Assembly (NCBI GenBank): GCA_900553855.1
Contig: USFG01000005.1
Coordinates: 1 to 64,000, forward strand
Reading direction: 5' to 3'
Source: an uncultured Mycoplasmatota bacterium
Lineage (GTDB): Bacteria; Bacillota_I; Bacilli_A; RF39; UBA660
Length of the DNA stretch: 64,000 nucleotides
Position 1 is the first letter of the stretch. Each line of letters starts with the position of its first letter. Below are positions 25,869 to 34,484 of the stretch, one piece after another. The translations under genes were made by a program, and so were the position numbers. Below the pieces are notes generated by a model. It was not told the origin of the DNA, ran no database searches, and saw only the letters and a program-made list of their open reading frames with translations.

Positions 25869-26909
25869 TTAAGCCTCTTCTTTTTTAGTTTTATTACCTT
25901 TTTTATTTAAAGGTATGTTGTAAATATCTCTTACTTTATTTTCAATTTCTTCTAAAATATCTGGATTCATTTTTAAATATTGTTTAACATTTTCTCTACC
26001 TTGGCCAATTTTTTCTCCATTATAGCTAAACCATGCTCCTGATTTTTGAATAATGTTATTTTCACTTGCTAAATCAACTAATTCGCCAGTTTTGCTTACT
26101 CCTTCACCATACATAATATCAACTGTTGCTGTTCTAAATGGAGGAGCTACTTTGTTTTTAACAACTTTAATGTTGGTCTTATTACCGATGACACTGTCAC
26201 CCATTTTGATTTGTTCACCACGTCTAATATCTAATCTAATCGTAGAATAGAATTTTAAGGCTCTACCACCTGGTGTTGTTTCAGGATTACCAAATAATAC
26301 TCCAACTTTTTCTCTTAACTGATTAATAAAAATAGCAGTTGTTTTTGTTTTAGAAATTGTTCCTGATAATTTTCTTAATGCTTGAGACATAAGTCTTGCT
26401 TGTAAACCAACATGAGAATCTCCCATTTCACCTTCTATTTCAGCTTGCGGAACTAATGCAGCAACTGAATCAATTACTACAATACTGACTGCTTCACTTT
26501 TAACTAAAGCATCACAAATTTCTAATGCTTGTTCTCCAGTATCAGGTTGTGATAATAATAACTCATTAATGTTTACTCCTAATTTTTGAGCATAAACTGG
26601 ATCTAGGGCATGTTCTGCATCAATAAACGCTGCTCTACCTCCAGTTTTTTGCACTTCTGCAATTGCATGAAGTGCAATAGTTGTTTTGCCTGATGATTCA
26701 GGTCCATATATTTCAATAATTCTTCCTTTTGGGAATCCTCCTACGCCAAGAGCGATATCTAGGGAAAGTGAACCAGTTGATGTTACATCTATTTCCATGT
26801 GTTCAGAACTTCCTAGCTTCATTATTGCGCCCTTACCAAATTGTTTTTCAATATCAGCTAGTACTTGTTCTAATGCTTTATCTTTGTCCTTTGCTTCTAT
26901 TGTTTTCAT
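25869..26909 (-). CDS. recA: Recombinase RecA
   Basis: Forms the nucleoprotein filament for homologous recombination and triggers LexA self-cleavage. Walker A GPESSGKTT (about 63), Walker B VIDSVAALVP (about 138), L2-region and the GGRALKFY segment are all intact, and the KNK-rich C-terminus is short. A longer frame starts with ATG at 26936, but that base is the predicted transcription start. The ATG at 26909 follows AGGTG at good spacing, giving 346 residues and a normal N-terminus. It is possibly SOS-regulated (box at 26982-26995). Confidence 0.97.
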   Translation of the reverse strand: MKTIEAKDKDKALEQVLADIEKQFGKGAIMKLGSSEHMEIDVTSTGSLSLDIALGVGGFPKGRIIEIYGPESSGKTTIALHAIAEVQKTGGRAAFIDAEHALDPVYAQKLGVNINELLLSQPDTGEQALEICDALVKSEAVSIVVIDSVAALVPQAEIEGEMGDSHVGLQARLMSQALRKLSGTISKTKTTAIFINQLREKVGVLFGNPETTPGGRALKFYSTIRLDIRRGEQIKMGDSVIGNKTNIKVVKNKVAPPFRTATVDIMYGEGVSKTGELVDLASENNIIQKSGAWFSYNGEKIGQGRENVKQYLKMNPDILEEIENKVRDIYNIPLNKKGNKTKKEEA

Positions 26910-26942
26910 AAATAATTCACCTAATCTTTCCTTCATAATTTA

Positions 26943-26971
26943 ATTTTATTATAAGAAAAATTTTTTGTCAA
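26943..26971 (-). promoter_or_regulatory. recA promoter
   Basis: On the minus strand TTGACA (26966-26971), 17-bp spacer, TAAAAT (26943-26948). Transcription starts near 26936, which excludes the upstream ATG as a start. Confidence 0.75.
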
Positions 26972-26981
26972 TATATTTTTA

Positions 26982-26995
26982 CGAAAAAATGTTCG
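26982..26995. promoter_or_regulatory. Possible LexA (SOS) box
   Basis: On the minus strand CGAACATTTTTTCG, close to the Gram-positive box CGAACRNRYGTTYG (one clear mismatch in the second half-site). It lies 10 bp upstream of the recA -35 box. Confidence 0.5.
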
Positions 26996-27032
26996 ACAGA
27001 TTTTGAATATTGGAAATTATAAAAATTTGCTA

Positions 27033-27058
27033 AAAAAAATAACCTTTAAAGGTTATAA
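27033..27058 (-). terminator. pgsA terminator
   Basis: ATAACCTTTAAAGGTTAT palindrome followed by T on the minus strand, directly behind pgsA. Confidence 0.7.
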
Positions 27059-27652
27059 TTTCTTTGTTAATGCTTCTTTATTTACCATAAAATATTGAAT
27101 TCCTGAGTATACAGAGAATACACAAGCAATGATTACAAAGTAATATCCAATTGAAAATCCGAATAACTCAAATGGTAAATTAGAAAAAAACATTAACGCT
27201 AAGCCCAACATCATACATGCTGTTTTAATTTTACCCGCTTTGCTTGCACCAACAGCTTTACCATTTTTACTACTTGCTACCATCTTAATTGAATCAACAA
27301 ATGTGTCTCTAAGCACAATGATTACAGGAATAATGGTTGGTAATAATCCATTACATGCCATTATAATTAATACACCATTTACTAATATCTTATCCGCAAT
27401 AGCATCCATCACTTTGCCAAAATCAGTTACTTGATTATTTTTTCTTGCTAAATTTCCATCAAAGAAATCAGTTACAGAAGCAATTATAAATAAAATTCCA
27501 CAAATTATATATTTTAAACTTATTGTTACTTTTCCCATTACTAAATATTTTGTTTCTTGAATACCCATTTCATAAAAGGGAAATAACATTATAATTATTA
27601 TTAATATAGATAAAAATATTCTTCCTAAAGTTATCTTATTTGGTAAATTCAT
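27053..27652 (-). CDS. pgsA: CDP-diacylglycerol--glycerol-3-phosphate 3-phosphatidyltransferase
   Basis: Makes phosphatidylglycerol phosphate, the committed step to phosphatidylglycerol. The CDP-alcohol phosphatidyltransferase motif is complete: DFFDGNLAR...GKVMDAIADK (D-G-x2-A-R-x8-G-x3-D-x3-D, residues about 62-86). There are about five or six membrane helices in 199 residues, typical length. It starts 10 bp behind the rodZ-like gene and lies upstream of recA, matching the rodZ(ymfM)-pgsA-recA order in Bacillus. Confidence 0.95.
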   Translation of the reverse strand: MNLPNKITLGRIFLSILIIIIMLFPFYEMGIQETKYLVMGKVTISLKYIICGILFIIASVTDFFDGNLARKNNQVTDFGKVMDAIADKILVNGVLIIMACNGLLPTIIPVIIVLRDTFVDSIKMVASSKNGKAVGASKAGKIKTACMMLGLALMFFSNLPFELFGFSIGYYFVIIACVFSVYSGIQYFMVNKEALTKKL

Positions 27653-27662
27653 TTAATCCTCC

Positions 27663-28145
27663 TTATTTAGTAAAAAAATTTAATATATTAGTTCCAGCAT
27701 CTCCAATTGTTACTTGTTTAACACTCCAAATTATAGCTAATACAACTAATATAAAAATAATTATTATTGTTATTACAAAACTTTTATTATCTTTTAAAGG
27801 AGCTTGTTTAGTATAAGGTGATGCTATTTCATTATTTTGATTTGCTTCTTTAATGTCTTCTTTAACAGCTTCTTCAATTTTTTTAATTTGTAATTTTGAT
27901 GTTTTTTCAAACATATATTCATTAAATTCATCTATTACTTCAACTGGATCTAATCCTAAATATTTAGAATATTCTGTAAGAATTCTTTTTAACTCAAATA
28001 AATCTTTAAAGGCACCTATGTTTCCTTCTTCAACTTGAGTAAGTTTTAATTCATCAATGTTTAAATCTTTAGATACTTCTTCAAGACTTAATCCAGATGA
28101 TTCTCTGGTACTTTTAAGTACTTCACTAATCTCGATTATTTTAAT
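27663..28145 (-). CDS. rodZ: RodZ-like HTH membrane protein with a non-standard start codon
   Basis: The frame reads an N-terminal HTH_25 domain (LKSTRESSGLSLEEVSKDLNI...QVEEGN, then YSKYLGLDP), a charged linker and one membrane helix (VITIIIIFILVVLAIIWSV), then about 15 outer residues. RodZ links MreB to the membrane. The periplasmic beta domain is missing, as in short Gram-positive forms. No ATG, GTG or TTG exists in frame before codon 77 (ATG at 27914), which would delete the whole HTH domain. An AAAGGAG site sits just upstream of in-frame ATT (28145), ATA (28139) and ATC (28136). One of these must be the start unless the sequence has an error. Position directly before pgsA supports RodZ. 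Confidence 0.7.
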   Translation of the reverse strand: MKIIEISEVLKSTRESSGLSLEEVSKDLNIDELKLTQVEEGNIGAFKDLFELKRILTEYSKYLGLDPVEVIDEFNEYMFEKTSKLQIKKIEEAVKEDIKEANQNNEIASPYTKQAPLKDNKSFVITIIIIFILVVLAIIWSVKQVTIGDAGTNILNFFTK

Positions 28146-28162
28146 TCACTCCTTTATTATAA

Positions 28163-28507
28163 ATAAAAAATAACATTTAATAAGCCATGTTCTGTACCTT
28201 TTTAGGTGGCAATCATTTATCTATCTTGCGATTCTTATCTTGCTTCATTTTGCAATTTAAAACTCCCCTACCAAAATTTGGGTTTCTCACTCATGGGGTT
28301 TACCACGTTCCACTTTACTCGTTTCCAAGTAAACTCGTCTCTTTGGCACTTTTATATCTAATTTAACCAGTTAAGGTTATTTCGAAGCCGTTAGCATTTG
28401 CTACCTAAGGTTATTTTTTCCCTTAGCATGAACTTTAAAGCCGTCTCAGACTTTGTGAGCATGGACTTTCCTCTACATTAAATGCAGCGATTGCCTAAAA
28501 TATTATT
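28163..28507 (-). ncRNA. rnpB: RNase P RNA, class B
   Basis: The catalytic RNA that trims the 5' end of tRNA precursors. On the minus strand it shows the conserved blocks GAGGAAAGTCCATGCTC near the 5' end, GTGGAACGTGGTAAACC, GAGTGAGAAACCCAAATTTT and the 3' block ACAGAACATGGCTTA. P1 is formed by AATAATATTT with AAATGTTATT. Arrangement and length (about 345 nt) fit the Bacillus type. The 5' end overlaps the stop codon of gpsB, the same gpsB-rnpB order as in B. subtilis. Confidence 0.95.
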
Positions 28508-28817
28508 CTTTACCATAAACAATTTTTTCTAAATTTGATAATCTTCTTAGAAGGTCAGTATTACTATTGGGCATGCCTGTATCACTTGCACTTATTTCTT
28601 CTTTAAGACGACGATATTCAGCACTTATTTTACGATTATCTTCTCTTAAATTTTTATTTTCATTTTCAAGTGATTTAATAGTTTTAATTAATTCTGTATA
28701 ATCCCTTATTACCATATCTAGATAACGATCTACTTCTTGCATACGATATCCTCTTGCATCAATTTTAAATTCATGTCTTAATATTTCTTCAGGGTTAAGA
28801 TATAATTTTTCTTCCAT
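28503..28817 (-). CDS. gpsB: Cell-division protein GpsB (DivIVA family)
   Basis: A 104-residue coiled-coil adaptor that shuttles PBPs between septum and side wall. The N-terminal membrane/PBP-binding part reads LNPEEILRHEFKIDARGYRMQEVDRYLD, the classic DivIVA/GpsB signature. A coiled coil follows (about 38-75), then a linker and a short helical trimerisation end (LLRRLSNLEKIVYG). AAGGAG lies at good spacing. It is immediately upstream of rnpB. Confidence 0.93.
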   Translation of the reverse strand: MEEKLYLNPEEILRHEFKIDARGYRMQEVDRYLDMVIRDYTELIKTIKSLENENKNLREDNRKISAEYRRLKEEISASDTGMPNSNTDLLRRLSNLEKIVYGKE

Positions 28818-28847
28818 TAATACTCCTTCTAACTATCAATAATTTTA

Positions 28848-28952
28848 TTATTTATCCTTTGATTTGTCAAGTTCGTCATATATTTTCAAGATATCTTCAT
28901 ATATTATTATTTCTTTTGTCTTCTCAATCATTTGCCTAAAAATGCTACTCAT
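28848..28952 (-). CDS. Small hypothetical protein (34 aa)
   Basis: A short frame between the amidase and gpsB: ATG at 28952 behind a weak GGTGAT, a hydrophilic, probably single-helix peptide beginning MSSIFRQMIEKTKEI and ending LDKSKDK. It ends 30 bp before gpsB. Codon use matches neighbours, but nothing identifies it. Confidence 0.35.
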   Translation of the reverse strand: MSSIFRQMIEKTKEIIIYEDILKIYDELDKSKDK

Positions 28953-29004
28953 AATATCACCAAAATTATAATACAACATTATTTTACAAAAAATCTTGAA
29001 TTCG

Positions 29005-30717
29005 TCAAATTATGCCAAAATATTTAAGAATTGAATCAGCTATAGTATTACCTATTAATTCTTTGTTATCCATTATCCATTTGGCATCTTCTAAATAATC
29101 ATGATGAGCAACTTCTACAAGAATACCAAATTTAGGCATTCTAGTTTCACCTAAAGCGCCATTAGAATATTTAACTCCTCGATTACCATTTTCTTTATCA
29201 TAGTAAATATTCATTAAATCACTTTGAATCATGTTGGCTAAACTATAAGTATCACTTGTTTGATCATTAATCCAAGTTTCTATTCCTTTAGAAGTATGGT
29301 TTGTACTGGCATTTGAGTGAATAGCAATATGTAAATCGGCACCATAATATCTTGAATCAGCTACCCATAAATTAATATTACCATTGGGATTATTACGATA
29401 AACTTTAATATTATAATCTTTTAATCTTTTTTCAATATAATTAGATAAATCATTCATTTCTTTTTCTTCATTAGTATATCCAACTGATTTAACACCTAGA
29501 TTACCATCTTGATTTGAAGGACTAAGGTATACTTTATAATCAGTTTTATTACCAATATTTAAGCTGTATGTTGATACTGGACTATCATAAGATTTATCTT
29601 CTTTAATTATAGTTTTAATTGTAGTATTTTCTTTAATTAAAATAGGATTTTCATAAACAAGACTAGTCTCATTAGGATCTGTTCCATCTAATGTGTAATA
29701 AATAGTTCCTTTATTATTGGGATTATTTAAAGTAATATAAGAATTCTCTTTAACATAATTTGAATCTTTATTAATATAAACTGGTAAAAGTGTTTCTTTT
29801 TCTTTCATTTTAAAACTAACTGTTGCTTCTTTGCTGTATGATTCATAATCTAGGTATTTTGCTTTAATTTTAAATGTGTAATTATTATCTTTTACAAAGA
29901 ACTCAGAACTAATGATGGCTCTATTTTGATTTAAAGATACTTCTTTAATTAAGATATCATCTTTAAATATCTCTAAAATATATTCGGTAGCATTATCTCC
30001 TCCGGTAAATGTTAGAGGTACATCTTGATAATCTAATAAAGCATCATTTTGAGGGCTAACAATTGTAATATCACTTATTGGTGATGTGTTAGAATATAAT
30101 GTAATTGAATTTATTTCAGTGTCATTATCAAATAATTTAGCAGTTAATGTTTGAGTAAGACCATTAAAATATTTTTGTTTAATAATATATTCATTATCTT
30201 TAATTTTCTCTTTATAAATTAAAATATTATTATCATATAATCCGATTTGATAATTTTTATTATCTTTATTTAATTCACCATCAATATATAATGTGTAGTC
30301 TTCATTGTTATCAAGCACTAAATTATTATCTTTACTAAATGATGGTTCTGTGTAAGTAAATTCATATGGATTTTTCACTGAAATACTTTCACCATTTTTA
30401 TCATAGGCATATATAACTAATTTATATTTTTCATCATATCTTAAATTGTTTAAATCAAAATCAACAACATTTTCAGTAGTTTTTTCATTAAAAATTATTT
30501 CACTACTTTCATCATAAATTATTACTTCATAAACAGTTGCATTTGTTGTTTTTTCATATTCAAGATGATACTTAGTATTAACGTTTGTAAGATTTGTAAT
30601 TTTAAAACTTTTTAAGAAATCATCACTATTTACGATAGAATAAGATGTAGCTAAAGAACCTATAAGTAAGGTAATTAAAGCAATTAAAATAGTTCTTATT
30701 TTAAGTTTTCTTATCAT
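29005..30717 (-). CDS. Secreted N-acetylmuramoyl-L-alanine amidase with Fn3-like domains
   Basis: A cell-wall hydrolase of 570 residues. An N-terminal membrane/signal helix (about 8-27) is followed by two or three beta-sandwich (Fn3-like) domains (35-320). A small beta-hexosaminidase C-terminal-like repeat comes next (YYTLDGTDPNETS, about 345). The last 190 residues are an Amidase_3 domain: VYLSPSNQDGN, the zinc ligand region LHIAIHSNAS, and ILVEVAHHDYLEDA with the catalytic Glu. It cleaves the bond between MurNAc and the stem peptide. Possible role: daughter-cell separation or spore cortex/mother-cell lysis. Confidence 0.88.
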   Translation of the reverse strand: MIRKLKIRTILIALITLLIGSLATSYSIVNSDDFLKSFKITNLTNVNTKYHLEYEKTTNATVYEVIIYDESSEIIFNEKTTENVVDFDLNNLRYDEKYKLVIYAYDKNGESISVKNPYEFTYTEPSFSKDNNLVLDNNEDYTLYIDGELNKDNKNYQIGLYDNNILIYKEKIKDNEYIIKQKYFNGLTQTLTAKLFDNDTEINSITLYSNTSPISDITIVSPQNDALLDYQDVPLTFTGGDNATEYILEIFKDDILIKEVSLNQNRAIISSEFFVKDNNYTFKIKAKYLDYESYSKEATVSFKMKEKETLLPVYINKDSNYVKENSYITLNNPNNKGTIYYTLDGTDPNETSLVYENPILIKENTTIKTIIKEDKSYDSPVSTYSLNIGNKTDYKVYLSPSNQDGNLGVKSVGYTNEEKEMNDLSNYIEKRLKDYNIKVYRNNPNGNINLWVADSRYYGADLHIAIHSNASTNHTSKGIETWINDQTSDTYSLANMIQSDLMNIYYDKENGNRGVKYSNGALGETRMPKFGILVEVAHHDYLEDAKWIMDNKELIGNTIADSILKYFGII

Positions 30718-30760
30718 TTAACTTCCTCTATTCTATTATAAATTATATAATATTTTTTAG

Positions 30761-30799
30761 AGAAAAAAAAGACTTTATGACAAGCTCATAAAATCTTTA
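30761..30799 (-). terminator. Terminator of the surface protein gene
   Basis: On the minus strand, imperfect stem AAGATTTTATGA/TCATAAAGTCTT is followed by eight T. Confidence 0.75.
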
Positions 30800-30803
30800 T
30801 TAA

Positions 30804-31616
30804 CTAAATATTTTGAAAAGCATTTTTCTTTTTAGATACTACGTATCCGATAGATGCTAATAATAATGTACCACCAAGAATGTAATAATAATCTTCTACT
30901 CCTGTTGGAACGTTATTTGGTGTTTTAGTATTGTTACATGCAATGTATTGTTTATCTACAACTATAACTGGTTTAATTGAGTATGTTGAACTTCCTGATA
31001 CCGGGTCTGCTATTTTAGAAACAATTTTTGCTGAAATATTATTTGCTTTATCAGTTCCTTCTTTTGTTACTACATAAACATTGTTTGCTCCATCAGCTAT
31101 TTGAGTCCAATAATCTGTTGTTGATGAATTAATAGCACTATCAAAATCTACTGGTCTTAAAAAATCATATTTTGTAGGTATTGTAAATGTTCCATCAGCA
31201 TCTTTAGTGATTCCTAATATTGTTAAATCACTTTCTTCTAACAATCTAGCAGATGATGCTAAAATCCAACCTTGTTCCTTTACAGCTTCATCTAAAAATC
31301 TTTTAGCATTACTTCCAGCAAATTGAGATGCATTAGTTGTTGCTGATGTATCTGGTGTTTGGAAAGCAATTTGAGCTTCTTTAATGTTTCCACTAGCATC
31401 ATGAGTAGCTAATACTCCATCATAAACTAATGTAACTGTTGTTTCACCAGAACTTGATCCATTCAATACATGAAAACCAATAAGATTTTTACTATCAGTT
31501 TTTCCATTAAATGATACAGAAACACTATCTCCAATATCAAATTCACTACTATAATCCATTGCACTTACACTAAGTGGTAATAATATACTAAGCATAATTA
31601 ATAATACTTTTTTCAT
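30804..31616 (-). CDS. Secreted surface protein with C-terminal anchor
   Basis: 270 residues. There is a clean signal peptide (MKKVLLIMLSILLPLSVSA) and an extracellular Ser/Thr-rich domain of unknown fold. The C-terminal sorting-like tail has NVPTG followed by a hydrophobic stretch (YYYILGGTLLLASIGYVV) and KKK. The tail resembles a sortase signal with a variant pentapeptide (V-P-T-G in place of L-P-x-T-G), or else a plain C-terminal membrane anchor. No sortase gene is in the window. AAGGAG lies before the ATG. Confidence 0.7.
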   Translation of the reverse strand: MKKVLLIMLSILLPLSVSAMDYSSEFDIGDSVSVSFNGKTDSKNLIGFHVLNGSSSGETTVTLVYDGVLATHDASGNIKEAQIAFQTPDTSATTNASQFAGSNAKRFLDEAVKEQGWILASSARLLEESDLTILGITKDADGTFTIPTKYDFLRPVDFDSAINSSTTDYWTQIADGANNVYVVTKEGTDKANNISAKIVSKIADPVSGSSTYSIKPVIVVDKQYIACNNTKTPNNVPTGVEDYYYILGGTLLLASIGYVVSKKKNAFQNI

Positions 31617-31750
31617 AATACAACTCCTTTTATTATCTTGCTTATTTTCTTTATAAATATAACATAGTATTTTTATTTTAACAATAATTTTTCTTTAATT
31701 TTGTAAAGTAATATGTTAATATTATTTTAGAATATGAGGGTGATTTATTT

Positions 31751-32404
31751 ATGAAAGGGAAAAATTTTAATTATACACTACTATTATTTATACTGATTTT
31801 AATAAGTTATTTGTTTAATTTAATTAATGTTAATATTTATAATAATAGTTCTTTATCGATTGGAGTTATATTTTATTCTTTAACTTATTTAGTAACTTTT
31901 AAGATGATAAAGAAAAATAAAATTAGCGATAATAAAAGAATATTATTTTCATCTGTTTTATATTTTCTATTATTCTTTGTATTAACAACAATATTATGTC
32001 AATTTAATAGTGAAAATGATTTATTAGTATCTTTAAGAAATGTTTTTACTCCAACTAGTTATGCAATTAATAATTTTACTTTTTACTATCCAGATGTTTA
32101 TAGAATTATAATTTATTTGTTGGTGTATTTCTTCTCACATTATATTTTTATGATTACTTATGATGTTAGTGAAATTAATACAGGATATCTTGTTGGTTTC
32201 TTAGTATCAATGTTAATTGGATTTATATTAGATCAAATGCTTTATACTACTATTTATTATTTGCCAGATATTATAATGAGTAATTTAACTGTAATAGATT
32301 TTTTAAAAACATTAACTAGCAACTTTATAGTAACTTTATTATCATCTATTATTTTATTAATATTTGTTCCAATATTAAATATCAAGAACAAAAATAATAA
32401 ATAA
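31751..32404 (+). CDS. Hypothetical polytopic membrane protein (217 aa)
   Basis: About six hydrophobic helices with short loops, Asn/Ser/Tyr-rich, and no recognised motif. The start follows GGGTGATT. It is divergent from the surface protein and ends immediately before the transposon-type TnpB region, so the element may have inserted just behind it. Confidence 0.6.
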   Translation: MKGKNFNYTLLLFILILISYLFNLINVNIYNNSSLSIGVIFYSLTYLVTFKMIKKNKISDNKRILFSSVLYFLLFFVLTTILCQFNSENDLLVSLRNVFTPTSYAINNFTFYYPDVYRIIIYLLVYFFSHYIFMITYDVSEINTGYLVGFLVSMLIGFILDQMLYTTIYYLPDIIMSNLTVIDFLKTLTSNFIVTLLSSIILLIFVPILNIKNKNNK

Positions 32405-32540
32405 AAATTTATTATTTTCGGCTTTCGCCTATATTTTCCTGCTTCATAGATAAAGTAACCTTTATTCTCCACAGGCTTAAATTCCGATAGTCGCTACCGT
32501 ACATTTTTTATTGTTAATTGATTGTATATTTTACTAGTTA
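32405..32540 (-). ncRNA. TnpB right end with candidate omega RNA (reRNA)
   Basis: Directly behind tnpB on the minus strand is a conserved-looking segment: hairpin CGGTAGcgaCTATCG (32485-32499), then GGAATTTAAGCC, and a GGCGAAAGCC hairpin (32420-32429). IS200/IS605 and IS607 elements encode the guide RNA of TnpB in exactly this place, overlapping the tnpB 3' end and the right end. The element boundary, and therefore the guide, cannot be fixed by eye. It probably lies near 32405. Confidence 0.5.
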
Positions 32541-33673
32541 TTAACTTTATTTAGGTAATGTATTTTTAGTCCTTCAAACATTATGTTTATACTTGCATTT
32601 ATATCTCTATCGTTTAAATTGCCACATTTTGGACATTCCCAGTTTCTTATATTTAGATTATTTGTTATATTGGTTTTATAGTCACAATGACTACATGTTT
32701 TACTACTTGGATAATATGTATCTACTTGATAATAATATTTTCCAAGTATTTTTGTTTTCCATTTTAATAACTGGCATATTTTATTAAAACTGGCATCTAT
32801 TATTGATTTGGCTAATTTATGATTTTGACTCATTCCCTTTGTATTTAATTTTTCACTTATTATGCAATCATATTCTTTTACTATTTCATTTACTATGTTT
32901 ATGATATTATGTTTTCTACTATTTTTGATTTTACTATGTACTCTAGCTAACCTTATTTTAGTTTTATTATAGTTTTTGCTATGATTTATTTGTCTTGCTA
33001 ATTTTCTCTGTAATCTTTTTAATTGTTTTTCTCTTTTATTTAATTCTTTTGGGTTTGTATATTTAGTTCCATCACTTAACACTACTAAATCTTTTATTCC
33101 TAAATCTATACCTACTATACTTGTTGGCTCTAATTTAGCTACTTCGATATCTTTTGTTTCTACTACAACACTTACATAAAATTTTCCAGTACTTTCTTTT
33201 TCAATTGTAGCATTAATAATTTTTTCCTCTATTTTATTTAAATTACGGTATCCTCTTATATTTACTATTCCTAATTTTGGTAATTTAATTTTATTAATAT
33301 CTTTATATATTTCGATATTACAATAATTATTTCCTTTATAACTACTTCTAATTGCGTTAGTTCTATAACTTTGTTTACTAAATTTATTTTTAAAGCAAGG
33401 ATAGCTACTTCTCTTAGCAAAGAAATTTTTAAAACTATCTTCTAAATTAAATATGCTACATCTTAATGAACAACTATCTACTTCTTTTAGAAATGGATAT
33501 TCTACATATAACTCCTTTAATTCTTTGCACATATCAAAAGCCTTATAATATTTATTATTCTTACATTTATTTAAGAAATAATTATAAACAAATCTGACGC
33601 ATCCAAAATTTTTATTAATTAATATAATTTGATCATTATTCGGATACATTCTAAATCTATATGCTTTATACAT
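32534..33673 (-). CDS. tnpB: TnpB, RNA-guided DNA endonuclease of IS200/IS605-type element
   Basis: 379 residues, full length. N-terminal region YRFRMYPNNDQIILINK, then a RuvC domain with all three catalytic acids: GIDLGIK (D190), ISEKL (E274) and DRDINAS (D357). The zinc ribbon CSHC...CPKC (327-350) sits between the last two. TnpB cuts DNA guided by an RNA from its own 3' end, and is the ancestor of Cas12. No tnpA transposase is nearby, so this is a solo element that cannot move by itself. A strong own promoter lies upstream. Confidence 0.93.
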   Translation of the reverse strand: MYKAYRFRMYPNNDQIILINKNFGCVRFVYNYFLNKCKNNKYYKAFDMCKELKELYVEYPFLKEVDSCSLRCSIFNLEDSFKNFFAKRSSYPCFKNKFSKQSYRTNAIRSSYKGNNYCNIEIYKDINKIKLPKLGIVNIRGYRNLNKIEEKIINATIEKESTGKFYVSVVVETKDIEVAKLEPTSIVGIDLGIKDLVVLSDGTKYTNPKELNKREKQLKRLQRKLARQINHSKNYNKTKIRLARVHSKIKNSRKHNIINIVNEIVKEYDCIISEKLNTKGMSQNHKLAKSIIDASFNKICQLLKWKTKILGKYYYQVDTYYPSSKTCSHCDYKTNITNNLNIRNWECPKCGNLNDRDINASINIMFEGLKIHYLNKVNN

Positions 33674-33707
33674 AATATCACCTACCTTTTTTTAAGTTGT
33701 AATTAAT

Positions 33708-33736
33708 ATTATATATAGCATACATATGTTTGTCAA
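33708..33736 (-). promoter_or_regulatory. tnpB promoter
   Basis: On the minus strand TTGACA (33731-33736), 17-bp spacer, TATAAT (33708-33713): a perfect consensus. Confidence 0.8.
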
Positions 33737-33796
33737 TAAAAATTATACATTTGTTATATTTTTTTATAAGTATGAAATTCCTGTTATATAAAAAAT

Positions 33797-33824
33797 AATT
33801 TCACTCCTACTCTAGTGAAATTAT
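33797..33824 (-). terminator. Terminator of the S1-domain gene
   Basis: On the minus strand, stem TTTCACT/AGTGAAA is followed by ATTATTTTTT. Confidence 0.75.
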
Positions 33825-33843
33825 ATCTCAGGTTTTAAGAAAA

Positions 33844-34194
33844 TTATTTTTCATTCATATCTTTTAAAGTATCTTTTATCCATTCATCTAATTTATTATG
33901 AAGTGGTAAAAAACCTTTAATATTTTCTTTTATTGTTCTTTTTCCATGATTATTATCATTATAATTCATATTTTTAATGGATAATTTTAAATGTTTTGTG
34001 GCATCATCTACTCCAATTACATTAGCATAGATATCATCACCAACTTTGACGTATTTATTAATATCTTTTATATAATTATTATCTATTTCAGATATATGAA
34101 TTAAGCCAGTATAATCATCTTCAGCTTTTACAAATATTCCATAGTTTTCGATACCAGATACTTCAACTTCAATTATATCTCCTATTTTATACAT
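33844..34194 (-). CDS. S1 RNA-binding domain protein (CvfD/YugI/GSP13 family)
   Basis: 116 residues: one S1 OB fold (residues 1-72) with GDIIEVEVSGIENYGIFV, TGLIHISEI and KLSIKNM, then a short helical tail. This size and layout is that of B. subtilis YugI/GSP13 and streptococcal CvfD, ribosome-associated post-transcriptional regulators. Monocistronic, with AAGGAAAG before the ATG. Confidence 0.85.
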   Translation of the reverse strand: MYKIGDIIEVEVSGIENYGIFVKAEDDYTGLIHISEIDNNYIKDINKYVKVGDDIYANVIGVDDATKHLKLSIKNMNYNDNNHGKRTIKENIKGFLPLHNKLDEWIKDTLKDMNEK

Positions 34195-34259
34195 AAATAT
34201 CTTTCCTTCTTGTTATTATTATAAATAAAATGTGGTATAATCTCAAGTGGGTGTTATGT

Positions 34260-34484
34260 ATGGAAGAAAAAATAAAAGAAACAATTAATATTATTAAACC
34301 TTATTTAAATAGTGATGGTGGAGATATTGAGTACGTTAGTTATAAAGATAATATTGTTTATGTTAAAATGCATGGAGCATGCGCTGAATGTGGATATCGT
34401 GATGATACAATAACTGATTTTGTTTTAAGAACAATTCAAGAAGAAGTTCCAGAAGTTAAAAATGTAGTTAATATTGATCTTTAA
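34260..34484 (+). CDS. NifU C-terminal domain Fe-S scaffold (Nfu)
   Basis: 74 residues consisting only of the Nfu domain: YLNSDGGDIEYVSY, then the cluster-binding GACAECGYRDDT with its CxxC, and a C-terminal helix with VPEVKNV. It delivers Fe-S clusters to target proteins. The longer frame from 34230 has no ribosome site. ATG at 34260 follows GGGTG. Its 3' end overlaps the convergent YutH-like gene by 17 bp. B. subtilis yutI (nfu) and yutH are also close neighbours. Confidence 0.9.
   Translation: MEEKIKETINIIKPYLNSDGGDIEYVSYKDNIVYVKMHGACAECGYRDDTITDFVLRTIQEEVPEVKNVVNIDL

Noticed and set aside
26910..26936. Extended N-terminus of RecA from the ATG at 26936
   Set aside because: The promoter places transcription start at about 26936, so this ATG would have no leader. 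AGGTG supports 26909.
27853..28038. 61-codon plus-strand frame
   Set aside because: It is antisense to the HTH region of the rodZ-like gene, whose minus-strand frame encodes a recognisable domain.
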